64,000 nt of DNA from WJMT01 sp964445575 (lineage in GTDB: Bacteria > Acidobacteriota > Aminicenantia > Aminicenantales > Aminicenantaceae). The stretch spans positions 1 to 64,000 of the forward strand of contig CAYULB010000007.1 in the NCBI GenBank assembly GCA_964445575.1. The letters run 5' to 3'. The notes beneath the pieces were generated by a model, which was not told the DNA's origin, did no database searches, and worked only from the letters and a program-made list of their open reading frames with translations. Positions 43,896 to 53,569 of the stretch are shown piece by piece. Numbering within the stretch: the stretch's first letter is position 1; the number at the start of each line of letters is the position of its first letter. The translations under genes and the position numbers were made by a program.

Positions 43896-44960
43896 TTATC
43901 GGATCTCTATCTCACTCTGATCCCCCACTGTAAACCTGAACACTGAAGGCTTTGCAGGGCACTTATACAACTTTACTTTTTTGCCAATAAGACTTCTGTC
44001 TATCCTGCTTCCGATGTCTGTAATTTCACTTTTTTCCAAGACTATACTGTGTTCGATCTCGGTTCCTACAATCCTGCAGTCGTTTTGAATGGAGGTAAAA
44101 GGTCCAATATAGGAATCATGTATCAAGGTATTGCTCCCGATTATGGCAGGACCCCGGATTTCACTATCTTTCACTACAGCTCCCTTTTCCAGTACAATCC
44201 GGCCTTTTAGGTTTGACTTCTTATCAACTCTTCCCAGAATACAGGTAGAAATTGACTCTAATATCAATCGATTAGCATCCAAAATGTCATCAATTTTCCC
44301 CGTATCCTTCCACCAATCCTGCACAGTATGAGACTCAACTCTAAATCCTTTATCAATCAGATACTGAATGGCATCGGTTATCTCAAGCTCATTCCTCCAT
44401 GAGGGGTTAATTGATTTTACTGCTTCAAAAATATTTGAATCAAACATATACACTCCCACCAGCGCCAGATTGGTGGAAGGATTTTTCGGTTTTTCAACCA
44501 GTTTAACCACTCTCCCTTTGTCAAGTTCAGCAACTCCAAACATCTGAGGATTCGGAACTTCAGTCAGCAATATCATTGAATTCGGCCTACTTTGATTGAA
44601 TTTATTCACTAACGAATCAAGACTGTCTTTAAGAATATTGTCACCGAGATACATCACAAAATTATCTTTTTTTATGAAGTCCTCTGAGATTTTAACAGCG
44701 TGGGCCAAGCCAAGGGGACTTTCTTGTTCTATATAAGAAATGTTTACTCGCCATTTCGAGCCATCCCCCACAGCATCCATGATTTCATTCTTTGTTTCTC
44801 CGACTACTATTCCTATTTCATTAATCCCGGCACATTTTAACGATTCAATCCCGTAGAACAACACCGGTTTATTTGCGACAGGCACCAGCTGTTTAGCCCG
44901 TGTAAAAGTCAACGGCCGAAGCCTGGTGCCCTTTCCTCCACTTAATATGAGTCCTTTCAT
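43896..44960 (-). CDS. rfbA: Glucose-1-phosphate thymidylyltransferase, long form (RfbA)
   Basis: A 354-residue nucleotidyltransferase with LSGGKGTRLRPLT at the N terminus, GDNIL, VEKPKNPST and WWKDTGKIDDILDANR. A C-terminal left-handed beta-helix (about 240-345) sets it in the long RmlA group rather than the 290-residue E. coli form. It makes dTDP-glucose from dTTP and glucose 1-phosphate. It lies 29 bp downstream of lptD, probably cotranscribed. Confidence 0.93.
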   Translation of the reverse strand: MKGLILSGGKGTRLRPLTFTRAKQLVPVANKPVLFYGIESLKCAGINEIGIVVGETKNEIMDAVGDGSKWRVNISYIEQESPLGLAHAVKISEDFIKKDNFVMYLGDNILKDSLDSLVNKFNQSRPNSMILLTEVPNPQMFGVAELDKGRVVKLVEKPKNPSTNLALVGVYMFDSNIFEAVKSINPSWRNELEITDAIQYLIDKGFRVESHTVQDWWKDTGKIDDILDANRLILESISTCILGRVDKKSNLKGRIVLEKGAVVKDSEIRGPAIIGSNTLIHDSYIGPFTSIQNDCRIVGTEIEHSIVLEKSEITDIGSRIDRSLIGKKVKLYKCPAKPSVFRFTVGDQSEIEIR

Positions 44961-44989
44961 TATTATCTCTCTTTACCTTAGACTGATTC

Positions 44990-47131
44990 TTAAAATCCAA
45001 ATCCCCCCAGAAAATTTCCTGTTTTCCCAATATTTCCCAGCCCTAATGAAAAGCCAAATTGAATTTCTGGTTTATCCCGAAAATAAAACACCCGAAAATC
45101 TGCTGCAAAGTCAAGACACTGATAATGGTATACTAAAGAAGCCGCAGAATAAAGCAGCTTTTTTTCCTGCAGATTGTAATCAATTTGAGACCTTGCCTCT
45201 AAAGAAAGGGCAGGAATTTTCCATCCTCCGTACACACTGATCTGATGTCTTTCCCATAAGGATTCTTCTCTGTATGGATTAACACTTTTATACCAATTTA
45301 ATCTCAAAAACCAATCGTCACTGGGATTGCCCAGGTTTGCTCCCGCTCTTATTCTTGAGAGCGTCCCATAATAAGGATTCCAAGAAACAGAAGCATCCAG
45401 GCTGTATTTTTCAACAGGATAGAACCTGAGATTTCCATTTATATCAGAAAATTCAGGAATTTCTCCATTGACCTGATAAATCCTCAGAGGACTGTCCTCA
45501 GGACTCAAATAGAAAGACTGGCTTAAGCCCAATGACAAGATTTCCCGGGGCATATTATTTTTTTTTATCAGAAAACGATTTGTCAGGCCGTATCTGACAT
45601 AGTGGTTGGTGTAAAAATAAGTCGCTGTGATGATCCTCTCAGAATGGGCAACCGGACTGTCAAATCGATAAGTCAGTGACGGTTCAATGATGTGCTTTAA
45701 TTTAGGACTGCCCGTTGAATCAAAAAAGACTCGATTGAAAACAGGACCTAAAAATTCCATGTTTATTGTCTGGCTGTTTACAAAAAGAGGCTCATTCACC
45801 ACTTCTTCTGTTCCTTGTTTATAACTCTGGAAATAATAGATTGAACTGGAAGAAACCTCTGAATTTAAAGTAAACCAAGGCACACGGTTAAAGGGAAGAC
45901 TTAATTTTGGATAAAATGATAAATGCTGGGATTTTTTCTGCGTTCCGCTCTCATAGGCAGAGTCCCACCCATATTCCCAAGCTTTAAATTCAGCATTAAA
46001 AGATAAATAAAGAGGAGAAAATATCTTGATTTTAGATGAACTAAAAGATACTTCCGGAACGCTGTGTTTTATTATAGACCTATCCTCCTCGGGAAAATAG
46101 GTTTCAAAACGAGAAACGCGTGCATTGAAATTAAAATAAGACCATGACCGGCTCAAGTAAACCTCTGACCGCTTATTCGCCACCACTGCTCTTTGAAAAT
46201 TATTATCAAACTCTCTTAAAAAATCAAAAGAGCTCTGATAATCAACATCTGCCGTGAGATTGAAATTTAAAGGAAGGGGATTGGAATGCTTCAGTCGGAA
46301 AATATAAGCATTTTCTTCTACCTGCTTATATTCAGGATTGTTTGACCTGAAATAAAACAAATCCATCTGGCCTCGAGAATCATTAGAAAAAATATATCTG
46401 TACTGAAGCCCTCCCCCAAATCCCCGAGCAGAATAATAATTAAAATGAGCCGTGGCATCCATATTTCTTTTTATAGCCCAGTAAAATCCCTGTTCAAAAG
46501 TCATCCCTTTGCTTCCTGAGTAACCAATGTTGGGCATTAAAAAGCCTGTGGACCTTTCTTCTCCCACTGGATATCTCATATAAGGCAGGTAAAAAACAGG
46601 AATTTTCTTTATGGAAAATACAGAATTCCACATCTCAATATAATCATCTTGTTTATAATTTGCTTTTGAACAGGAAAATTTCCACCTTGGGACGACTTGA
46701 GTGCACGAGGTAAACCAGGCTTTCTTCAATCGATAAAATACCTCGTTTTCTCTTTCCACAGTTTCCGCTTCATAAGTAATGTCGGGTTTTGATATTCCAT
46801 GGACTTGTTTGAGTTCTCCTCTAGAAGTATTCAGATCGATCTGTACCTGTTCCATACTTATGACTTCCCCGGGCAGATGAACTGAAACATTCCCTTTCGC
46901 TATAACATTATTTGTTTTGATGTCCAACTCCGCCCAATCCGCAAAAATTTTAGTGTCTTTATAATGGATCTCAACATTTCCGGATGCAATCACTTTACCG
47001 TTGGCTTTTTCTTTATACTGAGCAATGACCTTAACCACAGATGGGTCCTCTTCCTGCGCTAAACTCACAGCAGCTATGAGAGGGATGAAGAGAATTATAA
47101 GGTATAAACAAGTTGTTTTTTTTTCATACAT
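44990..47131 (-). CDS. lptD: LPS assembly protein LptD
   Basis: A 713-residue outer-membrane protein. Signal peptide about 1-25, an OstA/LptA-like beta-jellyroll domain (about 35-130), and a C-terminal barrel (about 170-713) with GFLMPNIGYSGSKG, the family's conserved plug-region segment. Two cysteines near the jellyroll/barrel junction (about 143 and 155, in FTSC and KFSCSK) could form a disulfide; the second pair of E. coli LptD is not evident. It inserts LPS into the outer leaflet. It heads the rfb sugar operon. Confidence 0.93.
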   Translation of the reverse strand: MYEKKTTCLYLIILFIPLIAAVSLAQEEDPSVVKVIAQYKEKANGKVIASGNVEIHYKDTKIFADWAELDIKTNNVIAKGNVSVHLPGEVISMEQVQIDLNTSRGELKQVHGISKPDITYEAETVERENEVFYRLKKAWFTSCTQVVPRWKFSCSKANYKQDDYIEMWNSVFSIKKIPVFYLPYMRYPVGEERSTGFLMPNIGYSGSKGMTFEQGFYWAIKRNMDATAHFNYYSARGFGGGLQYRYIFSNDSRGQMDLFYFRSNNPEYKQVEENAYIFRLKHSNPLPLNFNLTADVDYQSSFDFLREFDNNFQRAVVANKRSEVYLSRSWSYFNFNARVSRFETYFPEEDRSIIKHSVPEVSFSSSKIKIFSPLYLSFNAEFKAWEYGWDSAYESGTQKKSQHLSFYPKLSLPFNRVPWFTLNSEVSSSSIYYFQSYKQGTEEVVNEPLFVNSQTINMEFLGPVFNRVFFDSTGSPKLKHIIEPSLTYRFDSPVAHSERIITATYFYTNHYVRYGLTNRFLIKKNNMPREILSLGLSQSFYLSPEDSPLRIYQVNGEIPEFSDINGNLRFYPVEKYSLDASVSWNPYYGTLSRIRAGANLGNPSDDWFLRLNWYKSVNPYREESLWERHQISVYGGWKIPALSLEARSQIDYNLQEKKLLYSAASLVYHYQCLDFAADFRVFYFRDKPEIQFGFSLGLGNIGKTGNFLGGFGF

Positions 47132-47140
47132 TCAGAATAG

Positions 47141-47169
47141 AATTTAACACAACCCCCTATTGAAATCAA
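47141..47169 (-). promoter_or_regulatory. Probable lptD promoter
   Basis: On the minus strand, TTGATT (47169-47164), a 17-base spacer and TAAATT (47146-47141), ending 9 bases before the ATG of lptD. If used, the 5' leader would be very short. Confidence 0.45.
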
Positions 47170-47179
47170 TACAGCGAAC

Positions 47180-47208
47180 TTGACACACGCAGGGATTCGA
47201 AAGATAAT
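47180..47208 (+). promoter_or_regulatory. Sigma-70 promoter of the atp operon
   Basis: TTGACA (47180-47185), a 17-base spacer and GATAAT (47203-47208), giving a leader of about 50 nt before atpZ. It is back to back with the lptD promoter. Confidence 0.75.
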
Positions 47209-47266
47209 AATAAAAAGTCAAATCCAAAAAAAATATTCTTAAAATAAATCAAACTGAAAAATTTTT

Positions 47267-47500
47267 ATGCAACAAAAGAAATCCTCCCAATCAAAAAAAG
47301 AGAATTTCCGCAATATCATAGAACTCAGCTCCATCGGCCTCGCTCTTCCTTCTTCTATAGCCATAGGGCTTTTTTTTGGTTACTACCTGGATAAATTATT
47401 TGGAACTCACCCCTGGCTTCTGATTGTTTTCCTTTTATTTGGTATTGCTTCAGGTATAATATCCCTTATCAGAGGAATAAACAAATACAAAGAAGATTAG
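47267..47500 (+). CDS. atpZ: AtpZ/AtpI-family small membrane protein
   Basis: A 77-residue protein with two hydrophobic helices and the motif LALPSSIAIGLFFGYYLDKLFG between them. This matches the AtpZ/F0F1-ATPase-associated subunit family found at the 5' end of ATP synthase operons, often with sodium or magnesium roles. It is followed by atpI, atpB and atpE. Confidence 0.8.
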   Translation: MQQKKSSQSKKENFRNIIELSSIGLALPSSIAIGLFFGYYLDKLFGTHPWLLIVFLLFGIASGIISLIRGINKYKED

Positions 47501-47528
47501 CCTGAAATAAAATATCCAGGGGATCCAA

Positions 47529-47927
47529 ATGGACTGGAACAACCAAAACATCGACGAAAAGATACTCAAGCGTATTCCAGAAGAAATCATTGTTTCTTCC
47601 TTTATTCTTTCTCTGGGAGCTTATCTCCTCTTTGACCTTCTGACTGCAGCGATTCTGCTGTTAGGCGGAATGACGGCTGTGGTCAGTTTTGTTTGGCTGA
47701 AACACTCTATAACTAAAATTCTGTTTCTTGAGAAAAAGAAAGCTATAAAATCAGCAGCTTTTTTTTACGCACTCAGGCTTATATTGATTATTACGTTAAT
47801 ATTTATTATAATTTTTCTTTTCAAGAACAAAATTTTAGCCTTTGCGGCCGGCTTTTCGACTATAATGGTTGCCTTCTTGATGGAAGGTGTGGCTGCCGTT
47901 TCGAAAACAATAAAATGGAAGAGCTAG
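47529..47927 (+). CDS. atpI: ATP synthase protein I (AtpI-like)
   Basis: A 132-residue protein with four hydrophobic helices and a charged middle (HSITKILFLEKKKAIKS). AtpI helps assemble the c-ring. It ends inside the start of atpB (13-bp overlap). The sequence family is divergent; the call rests on topology and position. Confidence 0.7.
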   Translation: MDWNNQNIDEKILKRIPEEIIVSSFILSLGAYLLFDLLTAAILLLGGMTAVVSFVWLKHSITKILFLEKKKAIKSAAFFYALRLILIITLIFIIIFLFKNKILAFAAGFSTIMVAFLMEGVAAVSKTIKWKS

Positions 47928-48661
47928 AACACAGCCTGTACATCGTAGACCTATTTAACAAAATATTCAGTAAGCCTGCGTCCTGGGTTCTGTCTTTTTT
48001 CGGAATCCAAATCAAAAATCCAGAACATTTCATCCCTGATTATGTGGTGATGAGTATCCTTGCCGCAGGGGTACTTATCCTTTTTTTCTATCTTGCCTCG
48101 AAAAATTTAAGCCTCATTCCTTCCAAACTCCAGAGCTTTCTGGAATTATTGATCAATACTTTTGAAAACCAGCTGGTTGAGATTATTGGAGAAAAGGGAA
48201 AGAAATATGTCCCCTTGGTCGCCACTATTGGAATATTCATCTTTACCAGTAATATACTCGGCCTTATACCCGGACTTATGTCTCCCACCAGCAACCTGAA
48301 TGTAACAGTGGCCTGTGCTCTGGTTGTTTTTGTCTATTACCATCTGCAGGGGATAAAAAGCCAAGGCTTTTTTAGATACCTCAAACATTTTATAGGCCCC
48401 ATCCCTTTTCTTGCTCCCTTAATGCTGCCCATAGAAATAATCAGCCACTTTTCCAGGGTCGTCTCTTTGTCTATACGTCTTTTTGGAAACATATTTGCCG
48501 AAGAGCTTTTAATCGTTGTTATGATTTCTATAATTCCATTCTTTCTCCCTCTCCCATTTATGGTGGTAGCTATTTTTACCGCCCTTATACAAGCTTTCGT
48601 ATTTGTCATGCTGACATGCATTTATCTGGCAGGAGCCGTAGCTCAGGAGGAAGAACATTAA
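47915..48661 (+). CDS. atpB: ATP synthase F0 subunit a
   Basis: A 248-residue membrane protein with the essential Arg in the helix SLSIRLFGNIFAEE (about R188) and the conserved VALIQAFVF-like C-terminal helix. It forms the proton or sodium half-channels against the c-ring. It starts inside atpI and precedes atpE by 17 bp. Confidence 0.95.
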   Translation: MEELEHSLYIVDLFNKIFSKPASWVLSFFGIQIKNPEHFIPDYVVMSILAAGVLILFFYLASKNLSLIPSKLQSFLELLINTFENQLVEIIGEKGKKYVPLVATIGIFIFTSNILGLIPGLMSPTSNLNVTVACALVVFVYYHLQGIKSQGFFRYLKHFIGPIPFLAPLMLPIEIISHFSRVVSLSIRLFGNIFAEELLIVVMISIIPFFLPLPFMVVAIFTALIQAFVFVMLTCIYLAGAVAQEEEH

Positions 48662-48678
48662 ACTAAAAGGAGAAAAAA

Positions 48679-49023
48679 ATGATTAAAAATTTAAAACCCT
48701 TGATTTTACTGTTATTCTTTTTAATGGTGATGAGTGCTCCCCTACTTGCCCAAGAAGCTGAACTTTCCAATAACAGAGCTTCTCTCTTTAAACTATCCTT
48801 GATCATAGGAGCAGCTGTCATTACTCTCGCCGCAGCAGCTGGTATCTTTGGACAGGCTAAAGCTATAAGCAGTGCCTGCGAGGGAATCTCCAGAAATCCA
48901 AATTCCGGCCCTCATATAAGATTCCTGTTGATCTTCGGTCTTGTTCTCATCGAAACTCTTGTTATCTACGCTCTTCTTATTTCCATCATCATCCTCATGG
49001 TAAAGTGGGGCCAGTACGTATAA
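48679..49023 (+). CDS. atpE: ATP synthase F0 subunit c, predicted sodium type
   Basis: A 114-residue subunit. An N-terminal signal-peptide-like segment (1-24, ending LLAQ) precedes two membrane helices (about 37-70 and 80-110). The ion site residues are Q59, E92, T93 and Y97. Their spacing equals that of the sodium-binding c subunit of Ilyobacter tartaricus (Q32, E65, S66, Y70), including a Pro 15 residues after Gln. This predicts sodium rather than proton coupling. A signal sequence on subunit c is known in a few bacteria, for example Aquifex. The remaining F-ATPase genes are not nearby. Confidence 0.92.
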   Translation: MIKNLKPLILLLFFLMVMSAPLLAQEAELSNNRASLFKLSLIIGAAVITLAAAAGIFGQAKAISSACEGISRNPNSGPHIRFLLIFGLVLIETLVIYALLISIIILMVKWGQYV

Positions 49024-49048
49024 ACAAAAATCCCAAACAATCGGGAAA

Positions 49049-49918
49049 ATGCACCTCTCTGTCTTCAGCCTTATTAAAACAACTTTTAAAAGATTCAGTG
49101 AAGACAGATGTGGAAATTTTTCTATAATTATCTCTTATTTCACTTTACTCTGTGCCATACCCCTGGTTGCACTTTTTGCTTTCGTAACCACTAAAGTTCT
49201 GGGAAGCGCTGAACTTGCTTTTCGAAGTCTCAATATTCTCTCCGATGAATTTTTTGCCCAGTTCGATCCCCTCTTTTTTGAGCGGGTACAAGCTATATCT
49301 CAAAACATAGAAAATCTGGGCTGGTTTGGCCTAGCAGGATCTTTCATAGCCGCCAGCTTTCTGTTTTCCAAACTTATTTATTCAATCAATTTTATTTTCA
49401 AAGCAAACTATCAGAAATCCTTTTTCTACAACCGTCTTATGGAATACCTGATCATGTTTGTTCTGGGGGTGATAATGCTTATCTCTCTTTCTATAACTGC
49501 TATATGGACTGCGCTTCACAGGACCCTGAAAGAAAGCGACATCATAGCCAAGCACATCAATCCCAAGGTAGTTTCTCTCGCAAACAATTTTTTTCTGCAA
49601 TATCTTATCCCCCTAACTCTAACTTTTGTGGTATTTTTCATTCTTTATAAATTCATTCCTGAAGTAAAAGTCCACACCAAAGCAGCAGTCATAGCGGCTG
49701 CAATCAGCACTTTGCTATGGGAAGTCTTTAAGCGCCTCTTTGTTTTTTATGTGGCCCATCTTTCTGCAATAGGAATAGTCTTATCAAAACTGCTCCAAGG
49801 GACTCTGACTTCCATAATATTTTTTCTTCTTTGGATATCCTTTTCCCTGATGATTTTATTCTGGGGCGCAGAACTGGCAGCTGTGCTGAATGAGAGGATC
49901 CATGAAAAAAAAGCCTGA
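49049..49918 (+). CDS. YihY/virulence factor BrkB family membrane protein
   Basis: A 289-residue polytopic inner-membrane protein (about six helices) with the family segments [16 protein letters not shown] and [21 protein letters not shown]. Members were once called RNase BN, a function now assigned to another protein; the true role is unclear. It starts 25 bp after atpE and its end overlaps lpxD. Confidence 0.88.
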   Translation: MHLSVFSLIKTTFKRFSEDRCGNFSIIISYFTLLCAIPLVALFAFVTTKVLGSAELAFRSLNILSDEFFAQFDPLFFERVQAISQNIENLGWFGLAGSFIAASFLFSKLIYSINFIFKANYQKSFFYNRLMEYLIMFVLGVIMLISLSITAIWTALHRTLKESDIIAKHINPKVVSLANNFFLQYLIPLTLTFVVFFILYKFIPEVKVHTKAAVIAAAISTLLWEVFKRLFVFYVAHLSAIGIVLSKLLQGTLTSIIFFLLWISFSLMILFWGAELAAVLNERIHEKKA

Positions 49919-50957
49919 TAAACTTGTTCCCCCTTTTACGGTCAGTCAACTCGCCGAGTATTTGAACTGTCCCTATGAGGGAGAGGAAAAAACCATCATC
50001 AAGGGAGTCTCCAATTTAGAAAAAGCAGAAAAAGGAGACTTGGTTTTTTTCTCTCAAAAAAAATTCAGGAAATCCCTGGAGTCAACTCAAGCTTCTTGTG
50101 CCATCGTCCCCCCTGATGAAAAATTCAGCCGGATACCTACCATTAAATCAGATAATCCCCACTTAAGCTTTATCAAGGTCATTGAACTTTTCTACTCTCC
50201 TGAATTTCCTGAACCAGGAATTCATCCCAGTGCTTTTGTATCCCAGACCGCCCGGATTGGGTCTGATGTCTCTGTAGGAGCTTTTACTTCTATAGGCGAC
50301 CGTGTTGTCGTGGGAGACAAAACCATTATCTATCCTCTGGTTGCTGTTTATCCAAATGTAAAGATTGGTAAAAATTGTATCATACATTCAAATGTTTCAA
50401 TTCGGAGTTCCACTGAAATTGGGAATGGCGTCATCATTCATAATGGAGTCACCCTTGGTTCTGACGGCTTTGGATATGTTAAGAAAAAAGATCAGGCCTA
50501 CACCAAAGTCCCCCAGATCGGCAGGCTGATCATAAAAGACAACGTAGAAATTGGCTCGAACACAGCTGTAGACAGAGCTTCCTTAGAAAGCACCATCATT
50601 CACAAAGGAGTTAAAATAGATAATCTGGTTCAGATAGCCCACAATGTGGAAATAGGGGAAAATTCAATCATTGCTGGACAAACCGGTATAAGCGGCAGTG
50701 TAAAAATAGGGAAAAATGTAATCATGGGAGGCCAAGTCGGAATCGCAGACCACATAGAAATAGGCGATAACACAATCATAGCCGCTAAAACCGGTGTTTC
50801 CGGGAACCTCCAATCCAATTCCATTGTGGCAGGCTATCCTCATCAAGACATGAGGACCTGGAGAAAGATTTGGGCCTCTTTATCCCAACTCCGACCTATG
50901 ATCAAAGAGGTAAACCGGCTTAAAAAACGGATAGAAAATTTGGAGAAAGAAAAATAA
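49902..50957 (+). CDS. lpxD: UDP-3-O-acylglucosamine N-acyltransferase (LpxD)
   Basis: A 351-residue enzyme of lipid A synthesis. It has an N-terminal uridine-binding domain (about 10-100), a long left-handed beta-helix of hexapeptide repeats with the catalytic histidine ([20 protein letters not shown]) and GGQVGIADH, and a C-terminal helix (about 318-350). The start at 49902 has GAGAGG seven bases upstream; an in-frame ATG at 49890 is possible. It overlaps yihY by 17 bp and is convergent with trxB. Confidence 0.94.
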   Translation: MKKKPDKLVPPFTVSQLAEYLNCPYEGEEKTIIKGVSNLEKAEKGDLVFFSQKKFRKSLESTQASCAIVPPDEKFSRIPTIKSDNPHLSFIKVIELFYSPEFPEPGIHPSAFVSQTARIGSDVSVGAFTSIGDRVVVGDKTIIYPLVAVYPNVKIGKNCIIHSNVSIRSSTEIGNGVIIHNGVTLGSDGFGYVKKKDQAYTKVPQIGRLIIKDNVEIGSNTAVDRASLESTIIHKGVKIDNLVQIAHNVEIGENSIIAGQTGISGSVKIGKNVIMGGQVGIADHIEIGDNTIIAAKTGVSGNLQSNSIVAGYPHQDMRTWRKIWASLSQLRPMIKEVNRLKKRIENLEKEK

Positions 50958-50989
50958 AACTCCAAGCCTGAATAATTCCTTATTTAGAT

Positions 50990-51925
50990 TTATTGTTTAT
51001 TTTGTTCAATATACTCGTTTACAGCAAGACCTGCCTCAACTCCGGCTCCTACGGCAGTGGCAACCTGATTGCTGCAGGAATCGGTCACATCCCCTGCAGC
51101 AAATATCCCAGGTTCTGAAGTCGCCATATCTTTCCTGACTTTGATTTCTCCATCTTCATTTAAATCCACCAGGCTCTTAATCACAGCTGTATTGGGAACC
51201 ATGCCTATGGAAACAAACATGCCGTCTAGTTTCAATTCCCACTGCTTATCTTCTTTGAGGTTAAAGATTTTTGCCGCTTGTATTTTCTGGTCTCCCTTAA
51301 TTTCCTTGACTACGGAATTCAAGATAAACTCTATTTTGCGGTTTTCTTTAGCTCTTTTTTGAAGCAATTTTTCTGCTCTAAATTGTTCCCTCCGATGAAT
51401 GATAGTCACCTTTCTTGCAAACTTAGTCAAAAACAGGGCTTCTGTTAAAGCATAGCTTCCTCCACCAACAACCGCCACTCTCTTCTCTCTAAAAAAAGCT
51501 CCATCACAGGTAGCACAATAAGACACTCCTTTCCCTGTGAACTGTGCTTCACCCGGTACGTTTAATTTTCTGTGACTCGACCCCGTGGCAATAATAACAC
51601 ATCTGGTCGGATATTCTTTTTCATCTGTGAATACCCTCAAAACTTTTTCCTTTCTCTTAACACTCTTAACCTCATTCTGTTTGATGTAGCATCCAAATTT
51701 TAAGGCCTGAGACCTGAACCTCTCTGCCAGTGAATAGGTATCGATACCCTCAGGAAAACCCGGGTAATTCTCTATTCTGTCTGTCAATAAGATCTGACCT
51801 CCGGGCATGCCTTTATCTAAAATAAGAGTCTTCAGCAAAGCTCGTCCTGTATAAATTCCTGCTGACAAACCAGCTGGGCCGGCTCCGACAATGACCACAT
51901 CATAGATTTGCTTCATAAAACTCAT
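50990..51925 (-). CDS. trxB: Thioredoxin reductase
   Basis: A 311-residue NADPH-dependent flavoprotein. FAD motif VGAGPAGLSAGIY near the N terminus, redox pair C138/C141 in SYCATCDG, NADPH motif VVGGGSYALTEAL and the C-terminal FAD motif IFAAGDVTD. Last gene of the long minus-strand run. The linked thioredoxin is not in the window. Confidence 0.95.
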   Translation of the reverse strand: MSFMKQIYDVVIVGAGPAGLSAGIYTGRALLKTLILDKGMPGGQILLTDRIENYPGFPEGIDTYSLAERFRSQALKFGCYIKQNEVKSVKRKEKVLRVFTDEKEYPTRCVIIATGSSHRKLNVPGEAQFTGKGVSYCATCDGAFFREKRVAVVGGGSYALTEALFLTKFARKVTIIHRREQFRAEKLLQKRAKENRKIEFILNSVVKEIKGDQKIQAAKIFNLKEDKQWELKLDGMFVSIGMVPNTAVIKSLVDLNEDGEIKVRKDMATSEPGIFAAGDVTDSCSNQVATAVGAGVEAGLAVNEYIEQNKQ

Positions 51926-51942
51926 CCTTTCTGAATTGTTTT

Positions 51943-52788
51943 CTACCCCCAGCCCAATTTTTCTTGAACAAGGTCAAAATAGTTCCGTTTGGGGGAGGAA
52001 ATTAAAGAAAGAGCAAAGTTGCTGCTCTTTATCCTCACCTCCTCGTTTTTCTTTATTAAATTCCCTCTCTGCCCATCAAGGGTAAGGTAAGTTTTTTCTC
52101 CGCCAGAAAAAATCTTTATAAAGACTTTTGATTCCGAGGAGATGACCATAGGGCGGAATGTAAGGGTATGAGGACAGATAGGAGAAATGATCAAAGCTGG
52201 AATATGAGGCTGGATAATGGGTCCTCCTGCAGAAAGGGAATAAGCCGTGGAACCTGTGGGGGTAGATATGATAATTCCGTCTACCCGCGGAATCGCTATC
52301 TGCTTCTGATTTATCCATATCTCACAGCTTATCATCCTTGCCAAAGCCCCTTTATTGATCACCACATCATTCAAACAGAGAAATGTTCTTTCCCTGTGAA
52401 AAACCTCCAACATCTGCCTGTGGCTGACAATGGAATCATTTCCGTTTAGATATTCCTCTAAGGTTAAAATCATTTCATCAAGAGGGACTTCAGTTAAAAA
52501 ACCAAGGCTTCCCATATTCACTCCCATTACCGGCACTCCTGACTCAGCCGCTAGATGAGCTACACTCAAAAGAGTCCCATCTCCTCCCAACACTACTACT
52601 AAATCAACCTTTCCCGGAATTTTTTCTCTAGATAATCCTTTATTGTTCTTCATTTTATCTGCAGCGAACTTTTCCAGGACACATTCAATTCCCTTTTTCT
52701 GAAAGTAGAAAACCAGCTCTTTTAATACCTTTTCAATATTAGGAGCATGAGGCTTTATAATAAATCCCACTCTTTTAATTTCTCTCAT
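51943..52788 (-). CDS. nadK: NAD kinase
   Basis: A 281-residue ATP:NAD 2'-phosphotransferase. Diagnostic VVLGGDGTLLSVAH (about 66-79), GVNMGSLGFLTE and IISTPTGSTAYSLSAGGP. It makes NADP for the reductases nearby, including trxB. It overlaps tlyA by 14 bp. Confidence 0.96.
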   Translation of the reverse strand: MREIKRVGFIIKPHAPNIEKVLKELVFYFQKKGIECVLEKFAADKMKNNKGLSREKIPGKVDLVVVLGGDGTLLSVAHLAAESGVPVMGVNMGSLGFLTEVPLDEMILTLEEYLNGNDSIVSHRQMLEVFHRERTFLCLNDVVINKGALARMISCEIWINQKQIAIPRVDGIIISTPTGSTAYSLSAGGPIIQPHIPALIISPICPHTLTFRPMVISSESKVFIKIFSGGEKTYLTLDGQRGNLIKKNEEVRIKSSNFALSLISSPKRNYFDLVQEKLGWG

Positions 52789-53563
52789 TCCAAACAGCCT
52801 CCTTTATCATTATCCTTAATTCCTGGGAACTAAGGCCGTCCCCGCTTACAGAACACAATAAAAAAAATTCTCTGTTTCCTTTTTGCCCTCTAACCGGGCT
52901 TTCTATTAAACCTTGGACTTTCAGACCTAACTTAAGGACTTGCTCTGCGGTTCTGTTCAGTACCTCTTCATGAACATTGGAGTCCTTAATGATTCCGTTC
53001 TTTCCTACCAGATTTTTCTCTGCTTCAAACTGAGGCTTAATCAAGGAGATAATCTTCCCTTTGTTTAATATATTTTGAACAGCTGGGAGAACCTTTAAAA
53101 TTGAGATAAAGGAAAGATCCATAGTCACAAGCTGAATTTCTTCTTTAAAGTCTGATTTTTTCAAATATCTTGCGTTCTTTCTTATGAGAATAACCCTGGG
53201 ATCGTTCCTCAGCTTCCACTCGATCTGCCTGGTATCCACATCAACGGCGTAAATTCTTTTTGCTCCTCTCTGAAGCATACAATCTGTAAACCCACCTGTA
53301 GATGCTCCCAAGTCCGCAACTGTCATCCCTCTTACATCCAAACCAAATTCATCTAGAGCTTTCTCTAATTTAAACCCACCGCGCCCTACATAAGGAAGAG
53401 TTCTTTCTACAAAAAAGTCTGTTTCCCTATCAATGAAATCGCCTGGTTTTTCCACCCTTTTTCCTGAAGCCCTGACCAGTCCAGCCATGATCAATGCTTT
53501 TGCCTTTGTTCGATTTTTGACAAATCCCTTATCCACAAGGAGTTTATCAGCCCTTTCCTTCAT
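52775..53563 (-). CDS. tlyA: TlyA-family rRNA methyltransferase (S4 plus FtsJ)
   Basis: A 262-residue protein with an N-terminal S4 RNA-binding domain (about 2-62) and an FtsJ-like SAM domain (ADLGASTGGFTDCML, DVDTRQIEW, VTMDLSFISI). Such proteins 2'-O-methylate rRNA. The dxs-tlyA-nadK order is common in many bacteria. Confidence 0.93.
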   Translation of the reverse strand: MKERADKLLVDKGFVKNRTKAKALIMAGLVRASGKRVEKPGDFIDRETDFFVERTLPYVGRGGFKLEKALDEFGLDVRGMTVADLGASTGGFTDCMLQRGAKRIYAVDVDTRQIEWKLRNDPRVILIRKNARYLKKSDFKEEIQLVTMDLSFISILKVLPAVQNILNKGKIISLIKPQFEAEKNLVGKNGIIKDSNVHEEVLNRTAEQVLKLGLKVQGLIESPVRGQKGNREFFLLCSVSGDGLSSQELRIMIKEAVWNERN

Positions 53564-53569
53564 TTTAAG

